Positions 36,318 to 45,742 are shown, counted from the stretch's first letter. The stretch is 64,000 nt of DNA from Xanthomonas sacchari (GCF_040529065.1 NZ_CP132343.1:1364001-1428000); one strand, 5' to 3'. Notes: a model not told the origin generated them from the letters alone. Numbers and translations are program-made.

Positions 36318-39056
36318 TCAGTAGGTGTAGCTCAGCGTGAGCATGTACACGCGCCCGGTTTCCACGTAGGCGCCGTCGGCACCGGGGTCGTAGGCCATGT
36401 AGCGGGTGGACTTGCCCTGGGTCTCGTAGAACGTGGCTGAATTGAGCAGGTTCTTGGCGGCGATGCCGACGTCGATGCCGTGCGGCAGGTGATAGGTGGC
36501 GGTGAAGTCCAGCGACTTGACCGGCTGCAGGTAGTAGTTGAGCCGGTCGCTGGTCAGGCCGAGCAGTTGCAGGCCGGTGTAGTTGTAGCTCAGGTCGGCG
36601 CGCAGGCGGCTGTCGTCGTAGAACAGGTCCAGGTTGTAGATGCGCTCGGGCGCACGCGGCAGCCAGGTCTTTTCGGGCTGGTCGGCGCGCTTGCTGTCGG
36701 CGGAACTGTGCTGCAGGGTCAGGTTGGCGGCGATACCGAAGTTGCCCCAGAACCCGGGCAAATCCTGCAGGCGCTTGCTGCCGGCCAGCTCCACGCCGTA
36801 CAGCTTGGCGGTGCCGCCGTTCTGCGGCATGGTCACCGGCACGCCGTCTTCGAAGGTGGTGCCGGTCGGGACCAGACCGCCGAGCGTGTTGTCGTTGCTG
36901 GTCGCCGACTGCGAGGTGTAGATGAAGCCGGTGATGCGCTTGTAGTAGGTCGAGGCGCTGAGCACGCCGCCGTTGCGGTCGTAGAACTCCGCGGACAGGT
37001 CGGCGTTGTCGGCCTTGCTCGGCTGCAGGTCGGGATTGGGTTTGGAGATGCCGATGACCTTCTGGGTGGGGTCGACCGTGTACACCGTCTCGCCGGAGAT
37101 CAGCCCGAACGCCGGGCGGCTGAAGCTGCGCCGCAGCGAGGCGCGGTAGACGGTCAGCTCGTCCGGGCGATAGTTGAGGCTGATGCCCGGTAACACCTCG
37201 CCGTAGCTGCGGCCGCTGCCGACGAAGCGGCCGTTGATGCCGTCGCCGTTCGATTGCCACGCGTCAGCGGAATAACGGGTCAGTTCGTAGCGTACGCCGG
37301 GCAGCACGGTCACCGCGCCGACATGCAGCGTGGCCATCGCGTAGCCGGCGTAGATCGCCTCGGTGCTGGAGGTGGTGTTGGCGTTGTAGTCGTTGGCGGT
37401 ATAGATGCCGGCGCCATTGGGATCGTTGACGTACTTGTACGGCACCGCCTGCGCGCGCACCCAGTCGCGGTCGAGGATCTTGAACGGGCCGGCGTAGTGG
37501 CCATCGAACGCCGCGTAGGTGAGGCGGCCGGGCAGCGCGCTCAGCGGCGGGCCGCCGGCGTTGGGGAACACGTAGTTGCGGCCGCCGAAGTAGGGGCCGT
37601 TGTAGACGAAGTTGCCATCCTTGTGGAAGAACGGGTGATCGTAGGAACCGCGGTCGGCATGGTCGAGCGACAGGCCGGTCTTGACCTCGTCGAGCACGTC
37701 GCCGTCCACGCGGTAGCTGATGTCGGCATGCGCGCTGGCGCGGTTGTCGTGGCTGCCGGCATCGTGGCCCTGGGTCTTCCAGAACAGCGCAGAATCCAGG
37801 CTGTAGAAGAAGTTCTTCAGGGCCGGCGAACTGGGTTCGATGCTGGGATAGGTGGGATCGCTCAGGTCGAACGCGAAGCTGCCCGGAGTGAAGCCGTACA
37901 GGCTCGCGGCGACGTAGTCCGGGCGGCTGCGGGTGCCGCGGCCGAACGATCCGCCGTAGTCGAAGCGCAGGCGATCCAGCGTGGTCTGCCCGCCCAGTTG
38001 CAGCGTGGCCAGGGTCTCCTTGATGTCGTGGGTATTGAAGTAGCCGCCACGCACCGCGGTCGGCTGGTTGTTGACAGTTTCCAGGCGTGCGCTGGACTGG
38101 TCCTGCTGGCCAGTGACGTTGTAGCTGCCGTAGATGGCGCGGGCGAAGAGGGAGGTGTGGTCGCCCTGCCAGTCGAAGGCGAGATTGCCGCCATAGCGCT
38201 CGATCTGGCTGGTGTAGACGCTGTACTTGTAGCGCGCGCTGAGCAGCGGGCCGACGTCGCGCAGATCCACCGCCTTGGCCTGCGCCGGGTCCGCCGGGAA
38301 GTACGCGCTGTTGGGCGCCGGCGCCTGCGCCATGTTGTTGTTCTTGCCGTAGTAGGCCGAGGCATAGACGCCGAACGCGTGGTCGTCGCCGAACTTCCAG
38401 GCCAGCTCCTGTTGCAGCGTGCCGCCGGTGTGCTTGCCGCCGAGGTCGGAAGCGAGCGCATTGAACTGGCCTTGCGCGGTGGTCTTGCCGTAGAAGTCGC
38501 CATCGAAGTCGAACGCGCTGGGCGTGCGCATGTCGATCGCGCCGCCGATCGCGTCGCCCGGCAGGTCCGGGGTCGGCGACTTGGAGACCTTGACCGACTG
38601 GATGCCGAACGGCGCCAGCATGTTCAGCGAGATCGCACGCGTGGACGAATCGGTCTCAGGCATGCCGAAGCCGTTGAGGCGGTAGCTGTTGTAGCTGGCG
38701 TCCAGGCCGCGGATGCTGACGTAGGCGTTCTCGCCGGTGGTGGCCTGGCCCAGGTGCATGTCGCTGTAGGCCGACAGCCCGGGCAGGTGCGCGACCACGT
38801 CGGCGATGCCGGCGGAGGGAATCGCATCGATCTGCTGCTTGCTCATCACGCTGTTGACGCCGTTGGACAGGCGCTGTTCGTCCAATGAGCCCGGCACGGT
38901 GGCTTGGGCGGCCTGCACGTTGACCGAGTCCAGGGTGGTGGTGCGCGCGCTGGCGTCAGCGGGGTCGTTGGCGTCGCTGGCGTGCGCGGCCGGCGAGAGC
39001 GCAAGCGCGAGGGCGATGGCACAGCACAAGGGGCGGGGGCGATGGAACGGGAGCAT
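36318..39056 (-). CDS. TonB-dependent receptor (Xanthomonas/Caulobacter type)
   Basis: The 912-residue outer-membrane receptor has a signal peptide (cleavage near AAHAS), a TonB box-like TTLDSVNVQA, a plug domain (IPSAGIADVVAHLPGLSAY, VSIRGLDASYNSYRLNGFGM, ISLNMLAPFGIQSVKVSKSP, DLPGDAIGGAIDMRTPSAFD) and a 22-strand barrel ending in the aromatic YMLTLSYTY. The plug resembles the TonB-Xanth-Caul subfamily, whose members often take up plant carbohydrates or related compounds. Substrate is unknown. Upstream, 132 bp away and in the same direction, lies a secreted PI-PLC-like enzyme, so the two may act on the same compound. Confidence 0.93.
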   Translation of the reverse strand: MLPFHRPRPLCCAIALALALSPAAHASDANDPADASARTTTLDSVNVQAAQATVPGSLDEQRLSNGVNSVMSKQQIDAIPSAGIADVVAHLPGLSAYSDMHLGQATTGENAYVSIRGLDASYNSYRLNGFGMPETDSSTRAISLNMLAPFGIQSVKVSKSPTPDLPGDAIGGAIDMRTPSAFDFDGDFYGKTTAQGQFNALASDLGGKHTGGTLQQELAWKFGDDHAFGVYASAYYGKNNNMAQAPAPNSAYFPADPAQAKAVDLRDVGPLLSARYKYSVYTSQIERYGGNLAFDWQGDHTSLFARAIYGSYNVTGQQDQSSARLETVNNQPTAVRGGYFNTHDIKETLATLQLGGQTTLDRLRFDYGGSFGRGTRSRPDYVAASLYGFTPGSFAFDLSDPTYPSIEPSSPALKNFFYSLDSALFWKTQGHDAGSHDNRASAHADISYRVDGDVLDEVKTGLSLDHADRGSYDHPFFHKDGNFVYNGPYFGGRNYVFPNAGGPPLSALPGRLTYAAFDGHYAGPFKILDRDWVRAQAVPYKYVNDPNGAGIYTANDYNANTTSSTEAIYAGYAMATLHVGAVTVLPGVRYELTRYSADAWQSNGDGINGRFVGSGRSYGEVLPGISLNYRPDELTVYRASLRRSFSRPAFGLISGETVYTVDPTQKVIGISKPNPDLQPSKADNADLSAEFYDRNGGVLSASTYYKRITGFIYTSQSATSNDNTLGGLVPTGTTFEDGVPVTMPQNGGTAKLYGVELAGSKRLQDLPGFWGNFGIAANLTLQHSSADSKRADQPEKTWLPRAPERIYNLDLFYDDSRLRADLSYNYTGLQLLGLTSDRLNYYLQPVKSLDFTATYHLPHGIDVGIAAKNLLNSATFYETQGKSTRYMAYDPGADGAYVETGRVYMLTLSYTY

Positions 39057-39188
39057 GGGGGTGGCTCGTTGGGGGAAACAGCGGTTGCGATCCGAGGTCC
39101 AGGCGCGCCGATGCCGGCGCGCGGATCGCCAAGGCCTTCCATTGCGTGCGTCTAGGGGGTGGCCGCGACCCGGCGCGGCACTGGGCGA

Positions 39189-40307
39189 TCAGTGGCGCAG
39201 GTCGACGCCTTGGCAGTCGGCGTGCGGACGTTGCGGATTGCAGCGGGCGACGGCGTCGCCGGGAAAGCGCACCACGTAGCCGGAGGTGGCCGGTTCGTGA
39301 TCGGGGAAGTCGGTGCTGAGCAGTTGCGCGCCGCTGGCGAGCATGGCGTCGCGCCGCGCGGTGTCGTTGTCCTTGGCTTCCTTCAGGTCGGCATCGGTGC
39401 GCGTGCGCACCAGGTAGCCGGCCTTCACCAAGTGCGCGATGTCCTCGGCGCTGCCGTCGTTGCGCTCGACGAAGGCGGCATCGTCGGTGCCGGGGTCGGC
39501 GTTGGTGAAGCACACGCGGCCACGCAGGGAAGGATGGCCGGCCAGGTAGGCCGGGCCGACCGAACGCTGGTCGAGCAGGAACACCACCTTGCCGCGCGCC
39601 GCGGAGAGCGCAGGCCAGCCCTGCGCGAGCACGGCGGCGTTGAGCGTCGGTGCCGTGCCGCGCACCTGGTCCGGGCTGATGTACTCGTTGGCGGCGAACA
39701 CCGAGCGCAGTTCGGCATCCAGCGCGTCCAGCGCCTTGCCGTCGAACGGTTCCGGCTGCACCGTAGGGAAGGCCGCAGGCACGCTCGACTGCTTGGTTTC
39801 CAGCAGGATGAAGATCGGCAGATGCCCGGGATGCCGTTGCGACCACGCCCGCACCTCGCGCAGGCAGGCCAGCAGCGGTTGGCAGGTGCTGCGCTGGTCG
39901 AGGTCCTGGATGTGCATGACCTTGAAGCCGGGTCGCTGCATCACACCCGGCGCGGCGATCGGCGGGGCCGGCGGCAGCCCCGCCTTGGCGAGTTGCTCGA
40001 TCATCGCCGGGTGCGCGTAGCGCCCGCCCTTGGCGTCGGCGTAGATGTCCAGTTCGATCTGGCGCACGCCGTCGTCCAGTTGCTGCGTCAGCGGCGGGTG
40101 CCGGTAATCCAGCACAGCGAACGTCGCCGGGTCCAGGCGTTTCCATAGTGCCGCTTCGCTGGGCGCGAAGCCGGCGTGGTAGCTGTTGTGGCTGCCGATG
40201 TACTGCAGGTCGTTGAGTCTGGGGTCGGCGAACAGCGCCGACGGCAGCAGCGCCAGCATCGCCAGCAGCACGCGCAGCGTGATGCGATGGGAGAGCGACG
40301 ACGACAT
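39189..40307 (-). CDS. Secreted calcium-dependent PI-PLC-like phosphodiesterase
   Basis: The 372-residue protein has a signal peptide (ITLRVLLAMLALLPSALFA) and a TIM-barrel-like PLC fold: YIGSHNSYHAGFAPSEA near the mature N-terminus with the first catalytic His, QIELDIYADAKGGRY with acidic metal ligands, VMHIQDLDQRSTCQPLL, and PIFILLETKQSS. This matches the calcium-dependent phosphoinositide-specific PLC family PF16670 rather than GPI-PLC. It probably cleaves phosphoinositides or a related phosphodiester outside the cell. ATG 40307 is chosen; an in-frame ATG at 40331 would add eight residues. It precedes the TonB receptor gene and may form an operon with it. Confidence 0.83.
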   Translation of the reverse strand: MSSSLSHRITLRVLLAMLALLPSALFADPRLNDLQYIGSHNSYHAGFAPSEAALWKRLDPATFAVLDYRHPPLTQQLDDGVRQIELDIYADAKGGRYAHPAMIEQLAKAGLPPAPPIAAPGVMQRPGFKVMHIQDLDQRSTCQPLLACLREVRAWSQRHPGHLPIFILLETKQSSVPAAFPTVQPEPFDGKALDALDAELRSVFAANEYISPDQVRGTAPTLNAAVLAQGWPALSAARGKVVFLLDQRSVGPAYLAGHPSLRGRVCFTNADPGTDDAAFVERNDGSAEDIAHLVKAGYLVRTRTDADLKEAKDNDTARRDAMLASGAQLLSTDFPDHEPATSGYVVRFPGDAVARCNPQRPHADCQGVDLRH

Positions 40308-40536
40308 CGGGGCAGAACGGTGGGAATGCATCGCGGCCACGTTTGGTAACGATATCCCGACAGCATCGCCAGCGGAGTTGACGTGTTTCCTGCCAGCGTG
40401 TTGCCGAATCGTGTCAGCGTCCCTCATGTGCGGCGATCGTGCGACACGTCGCTTTCGCGCGCGACCGCGGTCACTGTCTCGCGTCGCGGTCCGCGATCGC
40501 CGCGCCTGCGTGCTGTGCGTCAGGCCCGTGCGCGTG

Positions 40537-42492
40537 TCACAGCGGCGTGCGCGTGCGCTGCAGGGCGAACGCCAGCAACGCCGCCTCCAGGCGCTCGCCG
40601 ATGCTGCGCGGTGCGTCCAGGCCCATGCGCTGCAGGCAGGCGGCATCCGCGGCAGGACGCGCCAGCACCGCGCTGGCCAGCGTCTTCAGCTTGGCGCCGG
40701 TGCTGGCGGTGTGTCGCTGTAGCCAGGTCAGGGCGCGCAGCAGGCGCTGCTCGACCTCGGTGAAATCGCTGCCCAACGGATAGTCGGGCAGGGTGCCGTC
40801 GCGGCGGAACGGCGCCAGTGCGTCGCGCACCCGCGCGCCGTGGTTGCGCTGCCAGTGCGCTGGCGCGGCGAAGCCGGCGGCCAGCTTGCCGTTGGCCTTC
40901 GCCGTCTCCAACAACCCGGGTTGTGCCTGCACATCGGTAATGCCGGCCATCGCCGCGATGCAATCCTCGTCGGTCAGGCCGCGCAGGTCGGCGATGCCGT
41001 ACTCGTTGACGTAGAGGTCGCGCAGGTGCCGCGGAATGGTGGTGTGGCCGTAGTTCCAGCGCACGTTGGACTGCGCCGCGCCGCCGTCGCTGCGCACGGC
41101 ACGGAACATCAGCACGCTGCGCGCATCGTCCAGCGCGTGCGCCATGGACACGAAGTTGTACTGGCCGCCGACGCCGGACACCACGCGGCCATCGTCCAGC
41201 GCATCGGACACCGCCGCACCGAGCGCTGTGGCCATCATGCAGGAGTTGAAGAAGCGCGCCTCGCGCCGCTGCAGCCGGCGCAGCGTCTCGCCGCCATAGA
41301 GCTGGTTGATCTCGCTGATGCGGCGCATGCCGATCGCCGCGCGCGCCTGCGGGTCCATGTCGCGCAGCCAGGCATAGAACTCCGGCGAACCCAGGTAGAA
41401 CGCGCCTTGCAGGTATTCGCCCTCGCGCTCCAGCCGCTGCAGGTCCTGCGCATCGGCAGTGCCGTCGGCCACGCGCTGCAGCAGCGGCGCGTCGTCGAGC
41501 ACCTTGCGCCGGATCACCCCGCACTGGACCAGTTGCCGGAAGCCTTCGTTGAGCATCTCGCTGCAGCCGAACAGGCCGACCGCGAACGGCTCCAGGCCGC
41601 CGCATTCGCGTACCGCCGGATGCCGCTCCAGTTCCGGGTCCAGCGCCGCCAGCACCTGCCGGTAGCGCGCGTTGTCGGTGTGCCGCAGTACCAGCGCGTG
41701 GCATAGCGCATCGGCCAGGGTGCCGATGCCGATCTGCAGGGTGCCGCCGTCGCGCACCAGGGTACTGGCGTAAAGGCCGATGGCGTAATCGGCATCGGCG
41801 ACCGGCTGCCGCGGCAGCCCGAACAGGCGCGGATATGGCCCCGGCGGCGTCACCACCACGTCGAAGAAGCTCGGCTCCACCGCCGCGCAGCCGCCGATCC
41901 ACGGCAACTGCGGATCGACTTCGGCCACCAGCAGCGGCCGCGGCAGGCCGCGCCGCTGCACCGCCGCCAGGGTGTCCTGGGTGATGTCGTTGTTGCACGA
42001 GAACGACAGCCGGGTGCCGTCGGGTTCGCGCGCCACCTTCTGCACGATCAGGTTCGGCGCGCGCTGCGCCACCGCGTCGGCGGCATGGGTGTAGTTGAGG
42101 CTGGTGTAGCTGCGCTGCGCCTGGGTCGAGCGCAGCAGCGCGCCGGACTGCATGTAGAACTCTTCGACCTGGATGTGCGCCGGCAGCGCATTGCGCTGCA
42201 TCGCCTGCACGTAGCGCAGGCGCGGGAAGTCCTCGCCGAAATGGCGCTGCACGAACGGCCGCGCGAAACGGCCCTGCATTCCGCCACCGGGCGCCGGCGG
42301 ATTGAGCGACAGCGCGGTGTAGATCTGCAGCGGCCGCGTCGGATCGTGTTCGATGCGCTCGTACAGCGCGTTGAGCAGGCGATGCGGTTTGCCCAGGCCC
42401 AGCGGCGCGCCTACGCGCAGCGGGCCGGCGATGCGCTGCAGGATCAGGTCGGCAGCGGCGTCGAGGTCGTCGAGGTGATCGGTCATCGGCAT
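40537..42492 (-). CDS. Acetyl-CoA hydrolase/transferase family protein
   Basis: The 651-residue protein belongs to the acetyl-CoA hydrolase/CoA-transferase family. A C-terminal transferase domain is recognisable (MRRISEINQLYGGETL, GAAVSDALDDGRVVSGVGGQ, YNFVSMAHAL, TTIPRHLRDLYVNEYGIADL). The first half contains PGGGMQGRFARPFVQRHFG and LQIGIGTLADAL, which is longer than the usual 430-500 residues. The enzyme would move CoA between acetate and another acid or hydrolyse acyl-CoA; the substrate is not predictable. ATG 42492 and a second Met two codons later are equivalent starts. The gene is alone, upstream of a 229-bp gap before the PLC gene, and divergent from blaI. Confidence 0.85.
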   Translation of the reverse strand: MPMTDHLDDLDAAADLILQRIAGPLRVGAPLGLGKPHRLLNALYERIEHDPTRPLQIYTALSLNPPAPGGGMQGRFARPFVQRHFGEDFPRLRYVQAMQRNALPAHIQVEEFYMQSGALLRSTQAQRSYTSLNYTHAADAVAQRAPNLIVQKVAREPDGTRLSFSCNNDITQDTLAAVQRRGLPRPLLVAEVDPQLPWIGGCAAVEPSFFDVVVTPPGPYPRLFGLPRQPVADADYAIGLYASTLVRDGGTLQIGIGTLADALCHALVLRHTDNARYRQVLAALDPELERHPAVRECGGLEPFAVGLFGCSEMLNEGFRQLVQCGVIRRKVLDDAPLLQRVADGTADAQDLQRLEREGEYLQGAFYLGSPEFYAWLRDMDPQARAAIGMRRISEINQLYGGETLRRLQRREARFFNSCMMATALGAAVSDALDDGRVVSGVGGQYNFVSMAHALDDARSVLMFRAVRSDGGAAQSNVRWNYGHTTIPRHLRDLYVNEYGIADLRGLTDEDCIAAMAGITDVQAQPGLLETAKANGKLAAGFAAPAHWQRNHGARVRDALAPFRRDGTLPDYPLGSDFTEVEQRLLRALTWLQRHTASTGAKLKTLASAVLARPAADAACLQRMGLDAPRSIGERLEAALLAFALQRTRTPL

Positions 42493-42626
42493 AGCTTAGA
42501 GGGTGCGCCGTGGATTGCGTTGATCGTGGTGCGCGCGGTGCCGCGGCGCACGCGGCGGCCGGCGACGGCCTCCGGGCATGGGGGCATGCCGATCGCCAGC
42601 GCATCGGCCGCTGCGCAAAAAAACGC

Positions 42627-42678
42627 TTGACATGCGTTTTGTTTACGCGCGTAATCATTGAAAATTTACGGACGTAAA
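42627..42678 (+). promoter_or_regulatory. Promoter and paired operator sites of the blaI-blaR1 operon
   Basis: TTGACA (42627-42632) and CGTAAT (42650-42655) are 17 bp apart and form a likely promoter. Two similar palindromes, TTTACGCGCGTAA (42642-42654) and TTTACGGACGTAAA (42665-42678), cover the -10 and the region before the ribosome-binding site. Their symmetry and place fit binding by the BlaI-type dimer encoded next, that is, autorepression. Confidence 0.7.
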
Positions 42679-42682
42679 CGCA

Positions 42683-43051
42683 ATGTCGATCAGCGACGCG
42701 GAAGCCGTGGTCATGGAGGTGCTGTGGGAGCGGCACCCGCTCAGCGCCGAGGAGGTGTTCGCCGCCTTGTCCGGCCACGGCGGTTGGGCCGAACCCACGG
42801 TCAAGACCCTGCTCAACCGCTTGCTCAACAAGGGCGCGATCCGCGCCGACAAACAAGGCCGCCGCTATCTGTACACGCCCCTGCTGCAGCGCGCGCAGTG
42901 GGTGCAGCAACAGAGCGAAGGCCTGCTCGACCGCCTGTTCGGCGGCCGTATCGCGCCGTTGGTGGCGCACTTCAGCGAGCGCGGCAAGCTCAGCGATGCC
43001 GATATCGCCGAACTCAAACGACTGATCCAGGAGCTGGACGATGAGCATTGA
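42683..43051 (+). CDS. BlaI/MecI/CopY family transcriptional repressor
   Basis: The 122-residue protein has the winged-helix domain of BlaI (SISDAEAVVMEVLWERHPLS, TVKTLLNRLLNKGAI, RRYLYTPLLQR) and a C-terminal dimerisation helix. In the family, the repressor is cleaved or released when a membrane M56 peptidase senses a signal. The gene overlaps the M56 gene by 11 bp, the classic blaI-blaR1 pairing. Two palindromes over its promoter suggest autoregulation. No beta-lactamase is adjacent in this window, so the regulated output may be a different set of genes. Confidence 0.92.
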   Translation: MSISDAEAVVMEVLWERHPLSAEEVFAALSGHGGWAEPTVKTLLNRLLNKGAIRADKQGRRYLYTPLLQRAQWVQQQSEGLLDRLFGGRIAPLVAHFSERGKLSDADIAELKRLIQELDDEH

Positions 43052-44486
43052 CGGGATCGTGAGGGACCTCGGAAGCACCGCGCTGGTCGTCAGCGTGGTC
43101 ATCGCGGCGGTGCTGGCGTTGCGCGTGCCGATGCGGCGCGCGTTCGGCGCCGGCATCGCCTACGCGCTATGGATCGCGGTGCCGTTGGCGCTGCTGGCGG
43201 CACTGTTGCCCAGCGGCTGGCGTCCAGCGTTGCCGGCGGGCTTGGCGCTGGATATGCCGACGGTGCTGGTCGGCGTGCCGCAGGCAAAGATGTCGGTGGG
43301 CGACGGCGTGCACGCGAGCGGTCATGCCGCGGTGGGGCTGCTGTCGTTGTGGCTGGCCGGTGCGCTGGCCTCGGCAGCCGTGCAGTGGCGGCAGCAGCGC
43401 CGCTACCGACGCAGCCTGGGCCGCTTGCGCCCGGGGGAGGACGGCGTGCTGGTCGCCGAGCATGCGCTGCATGGGCCGCTGGTGCTGGGTGCGTGGCGGC
43501 CGCAGGTGGTGGTGCCGATGGACTTCGCCGCGCGCTATCCGCCGCCGCAGGCGCAACTGGTGCTGGCGCACGAACGCATGCACATCGCCCGCGGCGACAC
43601 GCGCAGCAATCTGCTGCTCGCCGTGCTGCGCTGCGTGTACTGGTTCAATCCGCTGCTGCACTGGGCCGCCACGCGCTTCCGCCTGGATCAGGAACTGGCC
43701 TGCGATGCCGCGGTGCTGGTTCGCCATCCCGGCACGCGCCGGCACTACGCCGAAGCGATGCTGCAGACCCAGTTGGACGCGCTTGCCTTGCCGGTGGGCT
43801 GCCATTGGCAGGCGGGCAGCGTCCTGTGCCAGCGCATTGCCTTGCTGCGGCGTCCGGCGGTGCGTGGTTGGCGGCGTCGTCTGGGCCTGGCGGCAGTGAC
43901 GTTGGCCGCGTTGAGCGGGAGTGCAATGGCACTGGCGTTGCCAACTGGAACAGATGCCACGGGCGTGGCGCGAGAGCTGGTGGCGAGCGAGGTGGATGGC
44001 ACGTCGGCACGACCGACGCAGAAAGCGTCAGTGGTCGCCGCGCGGACCGGAGCGCGGCCTGCCAAGGTGATCGACATGCCACCTCCGAAATACCCGGATG
44101 AAGCGGTGCGTGCGGGCGTCTCCGGCAAGCTGGTCCTGCTGGTCGACGTGGATGCGCACGGGGCGCCGAGCGGCGTGCGCGTGCTGGATCATGGTAGTGG
44201 CAGCGCAGTCTTGGATGCTGCCGCGGTTACCGCCGCCTGGAAATGGCGCTTCTCGCCGGCGACTGCGCACGGACGTGCTGTGGCCAGCCGCCTGAAGATT
44301 CCGGTCGCGTTCGATGTGGAAATGTATCCCGAGGAGGCGCCGGCTGGCGTCGCCGATGCTGCGAACTACCGCTGGTATCGCCTGGGCGAGGATGCCGTCG
44401 GGGAGGTCGAGGGGCTGTGCGACCGCACATTCCCCGGCACCGGCGGCGCCTCGCCGCTGTGCGGCATGGCGCGGACCGTGCGATGA
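43041..44486 (+). CDS. BlaR1-like M56 metallopeptidase with C-terminal TonB-like domain
   Basis: The 481-residue membrane protein has BlaR1-type helices (about residues 12-28, 38-56 and 96-115), the zinc peptidase motif HERMH at 177-181 with the third ligand likely in DQELACD, and a further helix near residue 285. Instead of a penicillin-binding sensor domain it ends in a TonB C-terminal-like domain from about residue 345 (PPPKYPDEAVRAGVSGKLVL, LDHGSGSAVLDAAAVTAA, WKWRFSPA). The fusion is seen in other Xanthomonadaceae and suggests that the sensed signal comes from the periplasm or outer membrane. It probably cleaves or activates release of the BlaI repressor. It overlaps the next gene by 4 bp. 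Confidence 0.88.
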   Translation: MSIDGIVRDLGSTALVVSVVIAAVLALRVPMRRAFGAGIAYALWIAVPLALLAALLPSGWRPALPAGLALDMPTVLVGVPQAKMSVGDGVHASGHAAVGLLSLWLAGALASAAVQWRQQRRYRRSLGRLRPGEDGVLVAEHALHGPLVLGAWRPQVVVPMDFAARYPPPQAQLVLAHERMHIARGDTRSNLLLAVLRCVYWFNPLLHWAATRFRLDQELACDAAVLVRHPGTRRHYAEAMLQTQLDALALPVGCHWQAGSVLCQRIALLRRPAVRGWRRRLGLAAVTLAALSGSAMALALPTGTDATGVARELVASEVDGTSARPTQKASVVAARTGARPAKVIDMPPPKYPDEAVRAGVSGKLVLLVDVDAHGAPSGVRVLDHGSGSAVLDAAAVTAAWKWRFSPATAHGRAVASRLKIPVAFDVEMYPEEAPAGVADAANYRWYRLGEDAVGEVEGLCDRTFPGTGGASPLCGMARTVR

Positions 44487-45079
44487 GTGCGCACGGGCGG
44501 GCCGGCATGCTGCTGGCACTGGTCCTTTCCGGCTGCGCCAGCCACGTGCCGAAAGACGCGCCGCAACCGACCCAGCGCATCGACTCGGTGGATCAGCGCA
44601 TGCTGGAAACAGGATTCGGCGCGGCGCCCGGTGCGGCGGCGGTGCAGTCGTATCGGATGCAGCCGCAGGAAGTGTTTCGCATGCCGCAACCACTGCTGGC
44701 GCCGACGCCGCAGCTGCCAGCCGAGTTGCCGCGCCGCACGCTGGCCCCGACCACGGTCTGCGTGCGGGTGATCCTGTCCGCACAAGGCACGGTGGAGCGC
44801 AGCGCCCTGTTGAACGATCGCCCGGACTGCAGCGCGGGCGCGCAGCCGGAGATGGCCGATCTGCTGCAGGCGGTGCAGGCGACGGTCGCGCAGTGGCGCT
44901 TCGTGCCGGCGGCGATCTGCACCTATGCCGATCCGGCGCGGCGGCCGGCGCAGGAGGGGCGCTGCGACGATGCGCAGTCGGTGCAGGAGGTGCCGGTGAC
45001 GCTGGCCTACGCGTTCACCTTCGAGGTCCGACAGGGCAAGGCCACCGTGCAGTCGGGACGCGTCGGCGGCGCGCGCTGA
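44483..45079 (+). CDS. Putative lipoprotein of the BlaI/BlaR1 operon
   Basis: I do not recognise a family name for this 198-residue protein. It starts with a lipoprotein signal and lipobox LSGC (Cys near residue 18). The mature part contains VCVRVILSAQGTVERSALLN and AVQATVAQWRFVPAAICTY, a pattern like the TonB C-terminal fold of the preceding protein, so it may be a related periplasmic domain on a lipid anchor. The ATGA overlap with the M56 gene indicates co-translation and a shared function in signalling or envelope response. Confidence 0.78.
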   Translation: MSAHGRAGMLLALVLSGCASHVPKDAPQPTQRIDSVDQRMLETGFGAAPGAAAVQSYRMQPQEVFRMPQPLLAPTPQLPAELPRRTLAPTTVCVRVILSAQGTVERSALLNDRPDCSAGAQPEMADLLQAVQATVAQWRFVPAAICTYADPARRPAQEGRCDDAQSVQEVPVTLAYAFTFEVRQGKATVQSGRVGGAR

Positions 45080-45124
45080 GCGCCGCGATCGCCACGTGCG
45101 GTCTGCCTCGTCCGTTGCCGGAAA

Positions 45125-45682
45125 CTACAGCATCTCCGGCTTGAACAGGCGCCGCCGCGAGATCTCCGCGCCCGACAGCATGAAGCGGCCGTCGCCCCGG
45201 TAGTGCAGGGTGCGCGGCCGCTTGGGCGACGCGGCGACGTGCGCCTTGACCACCTCCCATACGAACAGGCCGTGTTTGCCGATCTGGCTGCCGTCGTGCA
45301 GGCGGCACTCGAAGCTGGCGTAGCACTCGGCGATCAGCGGCGCCGCCACGTGCGTGGCGGGCACCGCGGTGAGGCCGAAGTGCGCGAACTTGTCCAGGTC
45401 CGCGCCGCTGGTATTGCCGATGCCGACCACGGTGTCGACCAGGTCGGCGGTAGGCAGGTTGATCACGCATTGCTTGCTGCGCCGGATCAGCTCGAAGCTG
45501 TGGTTGGCGCTGGAGATGCAGCAGGCCAGCAGCGAGGGCGAGAACTCCAGCACCATGTGCCAGCCCAGGGTCATCACGTCGCGCTGCTGCTTCCACGCCG
45601 AACTGACCAGCACCACCGGGCCCGGCTCGAGGAAGCGGCGCACGTCCTGGGTGGGGAAGTCGAGCTTGCGGTAGCGGCGCAT
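45125..45682 (-). CDS. Flavin reductase family protein
   Basis: The 185-residue protein has the FMN-binding split barrel of the flavin reductase/DIM6-NTAB family: GPVVLVSSAWKQQRDVMTLGW, a segment with ISSANHSFELIRRSKQCVIN, and CYASFECRLHDGS. Such enzymes reduce FMN with NAD(P)H or act as flavin oxidoreductases. The substrate is unknown. It lies 60 bp downstream of modC in the same direction, so it could be co-transcribed with modABC, although no functional link is known. Confidence 0.88.
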   Translation of the reverse strand: MRRYRKLDFPTQDVRRFLEPGPVVLVSSAWKQQRDVMTLGWHMVLEFSPSLLACCISSANHSFELIRRSKQCVINLPTADLVDTVVGIGNTSGADLDKFAHFGLTAVPATHVAAPLIAECYASFECRLHDGSQIGKHGLFVWEVVKAHVAASPKRPRTLHYRGDGRFMLSGAEISRRRLFKPEML

Positions 45683-45742
45683 GCGCAGTCTGCTGTGGTG
45701 GGGCCTTCAGTCTCGCCGGCTCCGGTGAACGCGATGTCGGCG

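Noticed and set aside
37254-38888. Open frame of 544 codons antisense to the TonB receptor
   Set aside because: Val/Ala/Arg/Gly-rich composition and exact antisense position mark it as a shadow of the receptor gene.
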